From Candidatus Paracaedimonas acanthamoebae (GTDB taxonomy: Bacteria > Pseudomonadota > Alphaproteobacteria > Caedimonadales > Caedimonadaceae), in the NCBI GenBank assembly GCA_017307065.1, contig JAFKGL010000015.1, positions 1 to 64,000 on the forward strand: a stretch of 64,000 bases of DNA. Direction: 5' to 3'. Within the stretch, counting starts at the first letter, position 1. Every line of letters starts with the position of its first letter. Both the position numbers and the translations under genes were made by a program. Of this stretch, positions 46,997-54,442 are shown in pieces. A model generated the notes under the pieces. That model searched no databases. It saw only the letters and a program-made list of their open reading frames with translations, and was not told where the DNA came from.

Positions 46997-48193
46997 TTAA
47001 TGCTCAATAGTAGCAAGTCCACTTATGACTAGGCTTGATAAAAGATTGCGTAATTGCTCTTTCTTGAGGTCTTGGTTATTAAGAATTTCCTGATAGGGGT
47101 GAGATTGATAATCAAGCATTAGATCAAAAAATGATTTTGTTTTTAACGAAAAGGAATATGTTTTTTTAGCGGATTTAAAGGTTAACACGTTTTGTGCAGT
47201 GTTTATTTGTAAGTCTTCTATAAAGCTTACATTTAGCCGGACAGAAAAATTTTCTTCCTTGGGTAATGCTTGATTTTCTACAGCATAAGGAAGACTAAAG
47301 TAAGAGCGAGAATTATGGGTTATCTTTTTTGATTGAAGATACTCTGTTAAGAATGTGCTTTGTAAAGTATTGATGATAGCTTCTTTTATTTTTTTATCAT
47401 GCTCTTTTATCTCTTGATTTGTGCTTAGCGTAGGAAGATCATCTCTCATTATATCGAGGGCTGTTAGTTTTTCTTGTAACCAGCTATAAAAACTTATGCC
47501 TGTTGTGCAGTTAATTCCAAATGTTAGATGCAGAGATGGCTCATCAAGGGCTATGGCGTGATGCCATTCTCCTCTAGGAATGTATAATATATCACCTTTT
47601 GAAATAACTTCGTTCCATTTTATATCGGTAGGTGCTGAATTTGATTCAGCAGTGTGTAGATCCGTATAAAGAGGAGACCTTCTTGTATTCCCGAAAAGAA
47701 ACCAGTTCTTTCTTCCACTGATTTGAAAAATGAAAACATCATGGTCATCCCAATGAGTAGCAAAACCCTTTTCAGTTCCCCAAGACATATAAGCATTAAC
47801 TTGTATTCGTTCACTATACGCCTGTTCAAAATAAAAGCAAAAAAGATCAAGAGATTTACATAGCTCGTCAATAGCATCTATAACCAGGGTGCCTCCATTG
47901 CGGAGCACCTCGTATAATTTTTCTACGACTATTTTGTTGTAACCGTCGCTCCTTCTTAAGCTCCTAGGGGCTGTGTAATCAATCTCTGGGATCTGCGTGC
48001 CATTTTTATGAACCCGAAATCTGGGGGCTGTTAATCGAGCGTGACGAAGTAGCCCATTCACTTGATCCCAACTCATTAAGCTATCAATAGCGTCTGATAT
48101 AAGTGCATTTTTAAGATGAAGAGGTCTTTTATTTTTATAAGCGTCTATTAATTTACTAAAAGATTCTTCTTTTATATAATGATGTATTTTCAT
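46997..48193 (-). CDS. JmjC/cupin (ROX-like) 2-oxoglutarate oxygenase
   Basis: 398 aa. The double-stranded beta-helix core is seen from about 130: NAYMSWGTEKGFATHWDDHDVFIFQISGRKNW, with metal ligands H147 and D149, and the third ligand H211 in GDILYIPRGEWHHA, followed by SLHLTFGI. This is the architecture of ribosomal oxygenases and related Cupin_4 hydroxylases. The C-terminal 150 residues look like a winged-helix/dimerisation part (LLSSLVISGLATIEH). Here it directly follows a small peptide gene, so the substrate may be that peptide instead of a ribosomal protein. No clear ribosome binding site; it probably relies on coupling. Confidence 0.86.
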   Translation of the reverse strand: MKIHHYIKEESFSKLIDAYKNKRPLHLKNALISDAIDSLMSWDQVNGLLRHARLTAPRFRVHKNGTQIPEIDYTAPRSLRRSDGYNKIVVEKLYEVLRNGGTLVIDAIDELCKSLDLFCFYFEQAYSERIQVNAYMSWGTEKGFATHWDDHDVFIFQISGRKNWFLFGNTRRSPLYTDLHTAESNSAPTDIKWNEVISKGDILYIPRGEWHHAIALDEPSLHLTFGINCTTGISFYSWLQEKLTALDIMRDDLPTLSTNQEIKEHDKKIKEAIINTLQSTFLTEYLQSKKITHNSRSYFSLPYAVENQALPKEENFSVRLNVSFIEDLQINTAQNVLTFKSAKKTYSFSLKTKSFFDLMLDYQSHPYQEILNNQDLKKEQLRNLLSSLVISGLATIEH

Positions 48194-48214
48194 TTTTAGA
48201 CCATAGGTTACGAC

Positions 48215-48231
48215 GGAGGGGCAAGCCCTCC
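48215..48231 (-). promoter_or_regulatory. GC hairpin between peptide gene and enzyme genes
   Basis: Perfect 6-bp GC stem (48215-48220 with 48226-48231, 5-nt loop) directly after the peptide stop codon, without a T-run on the minus strand. It may act as an attenuator or 3' stabiliser that gives more peptide mRNA than enzyme mRNA. Confidence 0.55.
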
Positions 48232-48238
48232 ATCCTTT

Positions 48239-48391
48239 TCATCCACAATCGTTATTATCTGAACGTCCGCCGCCGCCATCTGAGAAATCACGATCATCTC
48301 TGGTTAACAGTTCTTGTATCCCTTCAACCGCAATCATTAGATTTTCCGTAGATTCTGCTTTGTCTTCTGGTATAAAAGATTTAGTATTCAT
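48239..48391 (-). CDS. candidate RiPP precursor peptide, 50 aa
   Basis: ATG at 48391 with ribosome binding site GGGAG 7 nt upstream; a longer in-frame reading has no better site. Residues 1-33 look like a leader (acidic, amphipathic helix ENLMIAVEGIQELLT). Residues 34-50 are RDFSDGGGGRSDNNDCG: Gly4 flanked by Ser and Asp, ending in Cys-Gly. It is the first gene behind a good promoter, followed by oxygenase, reductase, PLP enzyme, DUF1015 and exporter genes. No match to a known precursor family is recognised. The precursor role is inferred from size, composition and context. Confidence 0.7.
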   Translation of the reverse strand: MNTKSFIPEDKAESTENLMIAVEGIQELLTRDDRDFSDGGGGRSDNNDCG

Positions 48392-48444
48392 GGTTAGGCT
48401 CCCATTTGAATTAATATCAGATAATGCTTTGCTGTTAGCTAAGC

Positions 48445-48472
48445 ATCTTACCAATCATGTGATTGATAAGAT
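48445..48472 (-). promoter_or_regulatory. palindrome in the leader of the island operon (operator or hairpin)
   Basis: 13-bp inverted repeat with one mismatch (48445-48457 with 48460-48472), immediately downstream of the -10 box. It could be an operator for an unseen regulator or a 5' hairpin that protects the mRNA. Confidence 0.5.
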
Positions 48473-48474
48473 TC

Positions 48475-48502
48475 ATATTAGTCGCTTTATTTAATTAGTC
48501 AA
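48475..48502 (-). promoter_or_regulatory. sigma70-like promoter of the peptide cluster
   Basis: On the minus strand, -35 TTGACT (48502-48497) and -10 TAATAT (48480-48475) with a 16-nt spacer. It points at the small peptide gene about 85 nt downstream. Confidence 0.65.
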
Positions 48503-48557
48503 GTTTTGTAGAAAAATAGAGTTTTTATGTATTAAAATAGTAAAATTATACATTTGA

Positions 48558-49083
48558 TTAGTCGGGAATTTTTCTTTTCAACTCACGATAAAATGTAGAA
48601 CGTCCTATCTTCAATAGCTTAGAGATGTTAGTAGGCGATTATCCAAACTCAACTAATTTCATTGCCGCATCTAAGGTTTCTTGATCTAAAATAGGCCTGC
48701 CTGGCTTCTTGCCACGCAAGCGCGCTGCTTAGATGCCATCTTTTTGTTCTCTCTGAAATAAGCCTACGCTCAAAATGAGCAATAGCACCAAATACATGAA
48801 ACACTAATTCTCCTGCAGCAGAAGATGTATCAATTTTTTCTTCTAAAGACATCAGTCCAACATTGTGAGTTTTTAGATATTCAACCGTTTCTAGTAACTC
48901 CTTTAAGCTTCTACCCAGTCGATCGAGCCTCACTACACAAAGCAAATCATTGGGTCTGGCATAGGCTATAAGCTCACCAAGACTTGGACGATTAAAATCT
49001 CTACCGCTGATAACGTCTTCAAATAATTTAATGGCTCCAGCTTGTTTTAATCGTTGGCGTTGTGATTCTAGGTCTTGTTGCCG
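48558..49083 (-). pseudogene. serine recombinase (resolvase/invertase) pseudogene
   Basis: Reads QQDLESQRQRLKQAG, then FNRPSLGELIAY, LDRLGRSLKELLETVEYL, SAAGELVFHVFGAIAHFERRLISERT and a C-terminal HTH part (SKLLKIGRSTFYREL). The catalytic-serine N terminus (about 12 residues) is missing. A 1-nt insertion in an A-run near 48750 shifts the frame, and two stop codons interrupt the tail. Homologous to Tn3/Hin-type resolvases. A relic of island mobility, surely inactive. Confidence 0.88.
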
Positions 49084-49333
49084 TTATTTGATGTGGAATG
49101 CCCCCGATAAGAGAGGACAGTTAGATTAACTCATTTAATTATACCTAACTTGTTTAAGGTCTTCCATGGAAAAGCTTAAAAACTCTCGTGGTAAGAGCAT
49201 CTTTAATCCCTTATGGGGTGCATTATTATTCTAATCATTAAACTATCCTGAAAGCTGCTTAATGAGCAAGAAGGAGCATTGGGGCAGACCCATGGGCTAT
49301 TATCGAAAAGCTGCGAATGGTATAGGAGGGATT
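49084..49333. other. unassigned 250-bp stretch, possible insertion-sequence remnant
   Basis: Begins exactly where the resolvase frame is cut (near 49084) with a stretch containing TGCCCCCGATAAGAG, which looks like an insertion-sequence end. No transposase frame can be read. Possible source of the 5' truncation of the resolvase. Confidence 0.35.
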
Positions 49334-49534
49334 TTAATCCAAACCCAATACCTTCAAGATTTTTATAGCATTTTCCAGTGTAATTGTCGTTTTCCCTTGT
49401 TCAAAATTATTGAGAGTTGGCTTACTAATTCCTGTTAAAATGGCTAGTTGTTCCTGGGTTAGCTTTTGCGATTTGCGACGTTTTATGGCTTCATTGACAA
49501 AGTCTGTCCAATTAAGGCGAATGTTCCGTTCCAT
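49334..49534 (-). CDS. hipB: HipB-like antitoxin, XRE helix-turn-helix
   Basis: 66 aa. One XRE-type HTH domain: RRKSQKLTQEQLAILTGISKPTLNNFEQGKTTITLENAIKIL. In hip systems HipB binds and inhibits the HipA kinase and represses the operon. Here it lies downstream of hipA and overlaps it by 52 nt, the reverse of the E. coli hipBA order. The start (ATG at 49534) is inside hipA, so its synthesis is coupled to the toxin. Confidence 0.85.
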   Translation of the reverse strand: MERNIRLNWTDFVNEAIKRRKSQKLTQEQLAILTGISKPTLNNFEQGKTTITLENAIKILKVLGLD

Positions 49535-50691
49535 CGAGTATCCATTAGTTTTATGAGTTGATTTTTAATATTATCATCCCCTACTGGGGCTGAAAGAATT
49601 GCATCCTTTGCATCACTTTTGTTGCGCTCTAGCTGTTTAAATAACATGTATATGGCTGCTCTTGGTAAAGCAAACTCGTCTGCCATGGCGATTAGATTCT
49701 TAGGTTTGAGATTGCTAATTTGTAGGTTAGGTGTTTCTCCTATAGCCAGGGCAATTGTTTTGTATTTATACAACGCAGCTGCAACTTGATCGTAAGATGG
49801 TGTTAGCCTCAACCCTGCAGGGGTATGGAACATAGCAAAGTTTTTAAAATGCATGTCCGTATTGTCTAATAGAACCCCGGCTAGAATACGGGCGTAAAGA
49901 CGGTAGTTTTCAATAGGTAAACAGTCTTTGGATGTACGAATGAAATCACTCATCTCTTTATAGCTTCCATCGTATTTAGAACTAGATTTACGGCTTAAAA
50001 GTTGATTAAACTCCTCGAAATGTACCCGACCTTCTGGCGTACGATCAAAGCGTTTGATGATAAGAGCAGGTTCTGAAACACCTTCTATACTTCCAATTGA
50101 CAAGTCAACAACGTCATCATCAGGTAATAATGCTTTAAAAGCAAGGCTGGTTAGATATTCATTAATGATAAGATTAGCGTGTTCCGAAGAGGGAAATTTG
50201 GCAATATGCGTACTGAGTTTGCCGACGGTTGCAGGATAATATTTTCTCTCCCGTTCTATTATCGCTAACTTCGGTTGAACACCTGACAGTGATGCACGGC
50301 CCGTTAAAACAGCTATTTCCTTAGCATCACTCATATCTAACAGTTGTTCCGTTAATTTAGCAGGTTCAGGGTCAACAATCGATACTGCGCCTGCACAATC
50401 ATAACCAAAGGCTAAAAGCAACTCAAATCGTGATGCTTGTCGTTTGTTCAATAACCTGGATTGGGCATGTTCTAACCAGCCTTCAGCGACAAGGTTATCA
50501 AAAAACGGATGTAATCCTGCTTGGCTAATATATATCGTAGATTCTATGGGTATCGTGTATGAGAGAGCAGGATTCCCTGCATTTAGATAAGTAGGATCAT
50601 ATTCAAATGAGGTACGCTCTCCGGGTTCTTCGCGTAGAATGCCAGCAAAGACGTCTTTATAATAAACTTTTCCCCATAGTAAGTTTGCCAT
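49483..50691 (-). CDS. hipA: HipA-like serine/threonine kinase toxin
   Basis: 402 aa. The HipA N-terminal domain (1-100, with FGYDCAGAVSIV) is followed by the kinase fold with Gly-rich loop GRASLSGVQPKLAI (131-144), catalytic DMHFKN (D279, H281, N284) and metal-binding D301 in LTPSYDQVAAA. The active-site residues look intact. Characterised HipA proteins phosphorylate glutamyl- or other aminoacyl-tRNA synthetases and cause persistence. Likely an island stabilisation module. Its own promoter and a small palindrome lie upstream. Confidence 0.92.
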   Translation of the reverse strand: MANLLWGKVYYKDVFAGILREEPGERTSFEYDPTYLNAGNPALSYTIPIESTIYISQAGLHPFFDNLVAEGWLEHAQSRLLNKRQASRFELLLAFGYDCAGAVSIVDPEPAKLTEQLLDMSDAKEIAVLTGRASLSGVQPKLAIIERERKYYPATVGKLSTHIAKFPSSEHANLIINEYLTSLAFKALLPDDDVVDLSIGSIEGVSEPALIIKRFDRTPEGRVHFEEFNQLLSRKSSSKYDGSYKEMSDFIRTSKDCLPIENYRLYARILAGVLLDNTDMHFKNFAMFHTPAGLRLTPSYDQVAAALYKYKTIALAIGETPNLQISNLKPKNLIAMADEFALPRAAIYMLFKQLERNKSDAKDAILSAPVGDDNIKNQLIKLMDTRWNGTFALIGQTLSMKP

Positions 50692-51045
50692 TGGTAAGTT
50701 TCCTTTTACTAAGAATACGACCTTTTCTCATATAGCATAATATGATTTACTTTTTTTGCGTTGTCAATCTTATAAGTAAACTATTTTTTTCCATTTATAT
50801 GCAAAATTACATATATGGTAAAATACTTTTGTCTAATTTTTATTTTGGGGTGGCTTTCTCGAAATCACTAGAGAAAGCCTAAGGAAGTGCTTAAGCTCAC
50901 CTCTGATTTCAAGGGACACTCATGGGACAGTGGAAGATAAAAAATGGTAACAAATCTGCATCAACAGTAATAAAGAAAAACGCGCAATACATTGGTTTAA
51001 TTGATATAATTTATTATCAATCGCTGTCCATTAAACATTTTAAGC
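50692..51045. other. right arm of the island
   Basis: 354 bp between hipA and the right repeat. It holds the hipA promoter (50739-50767), a perfect 9-bp hairpin (50852-50860 with 50871-50879), and TGTCCC-type words at 50913-50918 and 50923-50929 mirroring those at the left end. A short plus-strand frame from 50922 runs into the tRNA fragment and is not credible as a gene. Confidence 0.55.
50728..50767 (-). promoter_or_regulatory. promoter and candidate operator of hipA-hipB
   Basis: On the minus strand, -35 TTGACA (50767-50762), 17-nt spacer, -10 CATATT (50744-50739). A small inverted repeat CATAT-6 nt-ATATG (50729-50744) overlaps the -10 box, where an autoregulatory HipB would be expected to bind. 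Confidence 0.55.
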
Positions 51046-51109
51046 GTTTGCTAAACCGTTATACGGGTAATTCCGTATCGTGGGTTCGAATCCCATCCCC
51101 TCCGCCATT
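51046..51109 (+). repeat. attR: right 64-bp direct repeat, 3' part of tRNA-Ser (GCU)
   Basis: Exact copy of 41306-41369. It lacks the acceptor 5' strand and D-arm and so is not a functional tRNA gene. It is the displaced original 3' end of the target tRNA. Confidence 0.92.
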
Positions 51110-51197
51110 GAAAATTCTCTAATATTTTTTTATTCTAATTCAAAGATATTTACTTAAGATAATTTTTTAAAATTCCCAAACTAGGCCTGTTGGTTTC

Positions 51198-51626
51198 TCA
51201 CTCTTTAGTTCTTGTCAGAATAGTCTTAATTTCAAGTTGTTTATGAGGACCTTTAATGGACCATTCCACATCTAAACGTCGCTCAGATTGCACCGTAAAT
51301 CGTCCAACATAACGGTCTGAGGCACAAAGATGCTCTACTTTCCAAAAACCTAAACGCAAATCTAAATCATGGAAATAACGTCGATCATGAAATAAAACTT
51401 TAGCAACTGAGAGTGAAGGAAAATGATAAATAAGATTTGAAGTTGCGAGCCCATGGTGGGTACCAAAAGTTGTCTCACCTTCTTCATGAGCCGCAAGATT
51501 ATTAAATTCATCGTCTGTAAATGTAAGAAGACCTTCGAAATGACCTAAAATTTGTTGTTCAAGATCACGAATCTCTCGATTAATTTTCCATGAACCATGC
51601 AACCATTTTTTTAGATCAACAATCAT
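51198..51626 (-). CDS. DUF6314 family protein
   Basis: 142 aa. Opening LKKWLHGSWKINREIRDLEQQILGHFEG, then FHDRRYFHDLDLRLG, and CASDRYVGRFTVQSERRLDVEWSIKGPHKQLEIKTILTR, which follows the pattern of DUF6314, a lipocalin-like beta-barrel family common in alphaproteobacteria. No known function. Its ATG follows the cdsA stop without a gap, at the position where dxr is often found. Confidence 0.75.
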   Translation of the reverse strand: MIVDLKKWLHGSWKINREIRDLEQQILGHFEGLLTFTDDEFNNLAAHEEGETTFGTHHGLATSNLIYHFPSLSVAKVLFHDRRYFHDLDLRLGFWKVEHLCASDRYVGRFTVQSERRLDVEWSIKGPHKQLEIKTILTRTKE

Positions 51627-52328
51627 TTACCAAAGCAACCTTATCCAAAAATAGCCAAATCCAATGGTCAGAACACTATCTAATCTATCAAGAATTCCTC
51701 CATGCCCTGGAATAATACTCCCCGAATCCTTAACACCAAGTTTACGCTTAACCCAAGATTCAAAAAGATCTCCCATTTGAGAAACAATTGAAATAAGAAG
51801 CGCATGCTTTAGAAACCAAGAAAGGGTTTGAAGATAAGTAGAATTAAACTGAGCAAAAATAACGGCAACACTCAAGCACATCACAACTCCACCAATTGCC
51901 CCAGACCACGTCTTATTAGGGCTAATAGATGGCGCTAATTTAGGTCCTTTCAACCACCTGCCACATAAATAGGCCCCTATGTCTGTGGACCATACAAGTA
52001 AAAGCATTCCCACAAAAACATAAGCATTCTCATATAAAAGAGAACTCAATCCAATACTAGAAAAAAGGATAAAAAGAAACCCAGGAACAAACCAAGTTAA
52101 TCTTGAAAGCCATCGAGAGCGAGCCGAAAAAATAAGCCGTCCCCATTCAATAAAGGCCCCTAAAATAAAAATTCCTATATAAAAATGTCCATAAGGATAC
52201 CCTTGTAAGAGGGTAAAAATTGATAATGAACCTAAAATAAGAGTGGTCAGAGTTCTTTGTACAAAATTACTCTTAAGAAGAGACTTTTCCGAAGCGACGT
52301 TCGCGTTGTTGGTATTCTGAGATAGCAT
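51627..52328 (-). CDS. cdsA: phosphatidate cytidylyltransferase
   Basis: 233 aa, about seven membrane helices. Makes CDP-diacylglycerol for phospholipid synthesis. Motifs are WSTDIGAYLCGRWLKGPKLAPSISPNKTWSG and the C-terminal signature DSGSIIPGHGGILDRLDSVL. The annotated ATG (52328) overlaps uppS by 56 bp. The first 20 residues are not hydrophobic, and a later non-ATG start cannot be excluded. Confidence 0.94.
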   Translation of the reverse strand: MLSQNTNNANVASEKSLLKSNFVQRTLTTLILGSLSIFTLLQGYPYGHFYIGIFILGAFIEWGRLIFSARSRWLSRLTWFVPGFLFILFSSIGLSSLLYENAYVFVGMLLLVWSTDIGAYLCGRWLKGPKLAPSISPNKTWSGAIGGVVMCLSVAVIFAQFNSTYLQTLSWFLKHALLISIVSQMGDLFESWVKRKLGVKDSGSIIPGHGGILDRLDSVLTIGFGYFWIRLLW

Positions 52329-53010
52329 TAATTAGATCTTCTTTTTTAAAATCGGGCCATTGTGTTTCTGAAAATATCATCTCAGCATATGCCATTTGCC
52401 ACAAGAGATAATTACTAAGACGATACACTCCACTTGTTCGAATAAATAAATCCGGATCCGGAAGATTTTGAGTTAAAAGATGTTCAGCAAAAACTTTTTC
52501 AGTTAGGTCTTCGGGATTTAATTGCCCATTCTTGATTTTTACTGAAATCTGACGAGTTGCCTCGACTATCTCTGCTCTTCCTCCATAATTAAAAGCGATG
52601 CAAAGCACTAAACCTGTATTATGAGCTGTTTTATTAACAGCTTCATCAATAGATTTTCTTAAACTTGGATCAATTCTATCATGAAACCCAATAAATTTTA
52701 ATTGGATATTCTTTTTAATAAGTTCATCAAGTCCCGTTTCTAATTGATGCTGCAGAAGAACCATAAGTCCTCTAACCTCTTCTTCTGGGCGATGCCAATT
52801 TTCTGTAGAAAATGCGTAAACTGTTAGATATTGAATTCCTAATTCTAAGGCAGCTTGAATCGTACGCTTGAGTGCCTCAGCGCCTTCATAATGTCCTTTT
52901 AAGCGCTCAAGACCGCGTGTTTTTGCCCAACGCCCATTCCCATCCATTATTATTGCAATATGTCGTGGAAGGCTTGCATCTAATGATGATAACATACTAG
53001 GAAAATTCAA
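52273..53010 (-). CDS. uppS: isoprenyl transferase (undecaprenyl diphosphate synthase)
   Basis: 245 aa. Condenses isopentenyl diphosphate onto farnesyl diphosphate to make the C55 carrier for cell-wall glycans. Signature HIAIIMDGNGRWAK near 17-30 with the catalytic Asp, FSTENWHRP near 76, and DPDLFIRTSGVYRLSNYLLWQMAYAE near 190. Between frr and cdsA in the conserved order. Confidence 0.97.
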   Translation of the reverse strand: MNFPSMLSSLDASLPRHIAIIMDGNGRWAKTRGLERLKGHYEGAEALKRTIQAALELGIQYLTVYAFSTENWHRPEEEVRGLMVLLQHQLETGLDELIKKNIQLKFIGFHDRIDPSLRKSIDEAVNKTAHNTGLVLCIAFNYGGRAEIVEATRQISVKIKNGQLNPEDLTEKVFAEHLLTQNLPDPDLFIRTSGVYRLSNYLLWQMAYAEMIFSETQWPDFKKEDLINAISEYQQRERRFGKVSS

Positions 53011-53033
53011 TAAAATTGCCTCTATTACGTCTA

Positions 53034-53591
53034 TTAGACTTGTAAAATATCTTTTTCTTTTTGGTGTAAGGCTTGATCAATTTTTTTAATAAAATCATCC
53101 GTAAGTTTTTGAATTTCATCAGAAAAATTATGATGATCGTCTTCTGAAATTTTACTTTCTTTCTCAAGTTTTTTTAATTCATCCATACCATCGCGCCGCA
53201 CTGCTCTTACTGCAATTTTTCCTTGTTCTGCGTATTTTGCAGCAATTTTAGTGAGTTCTTGACGACGCTCAAGGCTTAAATCAGGCATAGGAATACGAAC
53301 CATTTGGCCATCTGCTGATGGATTTAGACCTAAACCAGCCTCTCTAATTGCCTTTTCAACGGCTTTTACAAGTTCTTTATCCCACACTTGAACAGTGAGT
53401 AATCGAGCTTCAGGCGTACTAATTGTACCAACTTGAGTCATTGGCATACGAGATCCATACGCATCTATCATCAAAGGTTCTAAAAGATGTGTCGAAGCTC
53501 GATTTGTTCGCAATCCGTTAAATTCTTTTATAAGGGCATCCATAGCCCCTTGCATCCGCTTGTTTAAGTCATCAAGGTTAAATACGTTCAT
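53034..53591 (-). CDS. frr: ribosome recycling factor
   Basis: 185 aa, exact family length. Three-helix bundle with [35 protein letters not shown] and the C-terminal [17 protein letters not shown]. Splits post-termination ribosomes with EF-G. It starts 2 nt after the pyrH stop. Confidence 0.98.
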   Translation of the reverse strand: MNVFNLDDLNKRMQGAMDALIKEFNGLRTNRASTHLLEPLMIDAYGSRMPMTQVGTISTPEARLLTVQVWDKELVKAVEKAIREAGLGLNPSADGQMVRIPMPDLSLERRQELTKIAAKYAEQGKIAVRAVRRDGMDELKKLEKESKISEDDHHNFSDEIQKLTDDFIKKIDQALHQKEKDILQV

Positions 53592-53593
53592 CT

Positions 53594-54361
53594 TTATAAT
53601 CTCCCTTGTAGAAATTTCTGTTGATTTTCATGATTAGAAATGGAGGTAAAATTACCATTGCCTTGAGAAGCTTTAACAAAACCATCTTTTTCTTGAATAG
53701 AAAAAACAATCAAAGGGAGATGATTTTCTCTAGCCAAAGCAACAGCGGCCATATCCATAACTCTTAAATTTTCGGAAAGGATTTGTAAGTAGTCTAAGTG
53801 TTCGAAACGCTTAGCTGTTTTGTCTTTTGTCGGATCTGATGAATAAACGCCATCAACCTTTGTTCCCTTCATCAAAACATCACAATTCATTTCATTGGCT
53901 CGCAAAACAGCGGCTGTATCAGTTGTAAAAAATGGACTTCCAGAACCAGCTGCAAATATTACAACACGCCCTTTCTCTAAGTGAAAAAGGGCCTTACGAC
54001 GAATATAGCTCTCACAAACAGTTTCCATAGGAATGGCTGACTGTACTCGCGTTTGGACATTATGTTTTTCCAACGCATTTTGAAGAGCCAAAGCATTCAT
54101 GACTGTCGCAAGCATTCCCATATAATCTGAGGTGGATCGGTCAATTCCTTGGGCTTCGCCGTTCACACCTCTAAAAATGTTGCCTCCGCCAATAACAATA
54201 CATATTTGGCAGCCAGCAGCATGCACATTTTGGATTTCAGCAGCAATTCTATTGACTGTCTTAGGATCAAGTCCATAACTCGCCTCTCCCATAAGAGCTT
54301 CACCCGAAAGCTTAAGCAAAATACGCTTAAATGGTTTAGAAGAATCGACGGTACTTTTCAT
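53594..54361 (-). CDS. pyrH: uridylate kinase
   Basis: 255 aa, amino-acid-kinase fold. Opening [13 protein letters not shown], then [12 protein letters not shown], and [38 protein letters not shown]. Phosphorylates UMP. In the conserved block tsf-pyrH-frr, but separated from tsf by an 81-nt gap that holds a terminator, so it probably has its own promoter or depends on read-through. Confidence 0.98.
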   Translation of the reverse strand: MKSTVDSSKPFKRILLKLSGEALMGEASYGLDPKTVNRIAAEIQNVHAAGCQICIVIGGGNIFRGVNGEAQGIDRSTSDYMGMLATVMNALALQNALEKHNVQTRVQSAIPMETVCESYIRRKALFHLEKGRVVIFAAGSGSPFFTTDTAAVLRANEMNCDVLMKGTKVDGVYSSDPTKDKTAKRFEHLDYLQILSENLRVMDMAAVALARENHLPLIVFSIQEKDGFVKASQGNGNFTSISNHENQQKFLQGRL

Positions 54362-54397
54362 TGAGGACTAATCCTATATTTCCCTAAGAATATATAA

Positions 54398-54432
54398 AAA
54401 CCATCTCAAGGATTTTTAGTGATCCTTAAGAT
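54398..54432 (-). terminator. terminator between tsf and pyrH
   Basis: 11-bp stem with one wobble (54403-54413 with 54422-54432, 8-nt loop) followed on the minus strand by a T-run (54402-54396). It ends rpsB-tsf transcripts, perhaps partially. Confidence 0.75.
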
Positions 54433-54442
54433 GATTCTTTTT

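Larger units (their letters stand above)
41306..51109. mobile_element. genomic island integrated in tRNA-Ser (GCU)
   Basis: Flanked by a 64-bp perfect direct repeat (41306-41369 and 51046-51109) that covers the anticodon arm to the 3' end of tRNA-Ser plus two bases. The inside holds an integrase N-terminal remnant next to the left repeat, a serine-recombinase pseudogene, hipA-hipB, and a six-gene unit for a peptide, four tailoring proteins and an exporter. TGTCCCA-type repeats lie near both ends. Without an intact integrase the element is probably immobile now. Confidence 0.88.

Noticed and set aside
51046-51109. A second tRNA-Ser gene
   Set aside because: The acceptor 5' strand and D-arm are missing. 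It is the island repeat only.
41276-51109. Lanthipeptide, lasso, thiopeptide or graspetide cluster
   Set aside because: None of the defining enzymes of these classes is present.
50922-51122. A 66-codon plus-strand frame at the right island end
   Set aside because: Its last third is the tRNA fragment, there is no ribosome binding site and no recognisable family.
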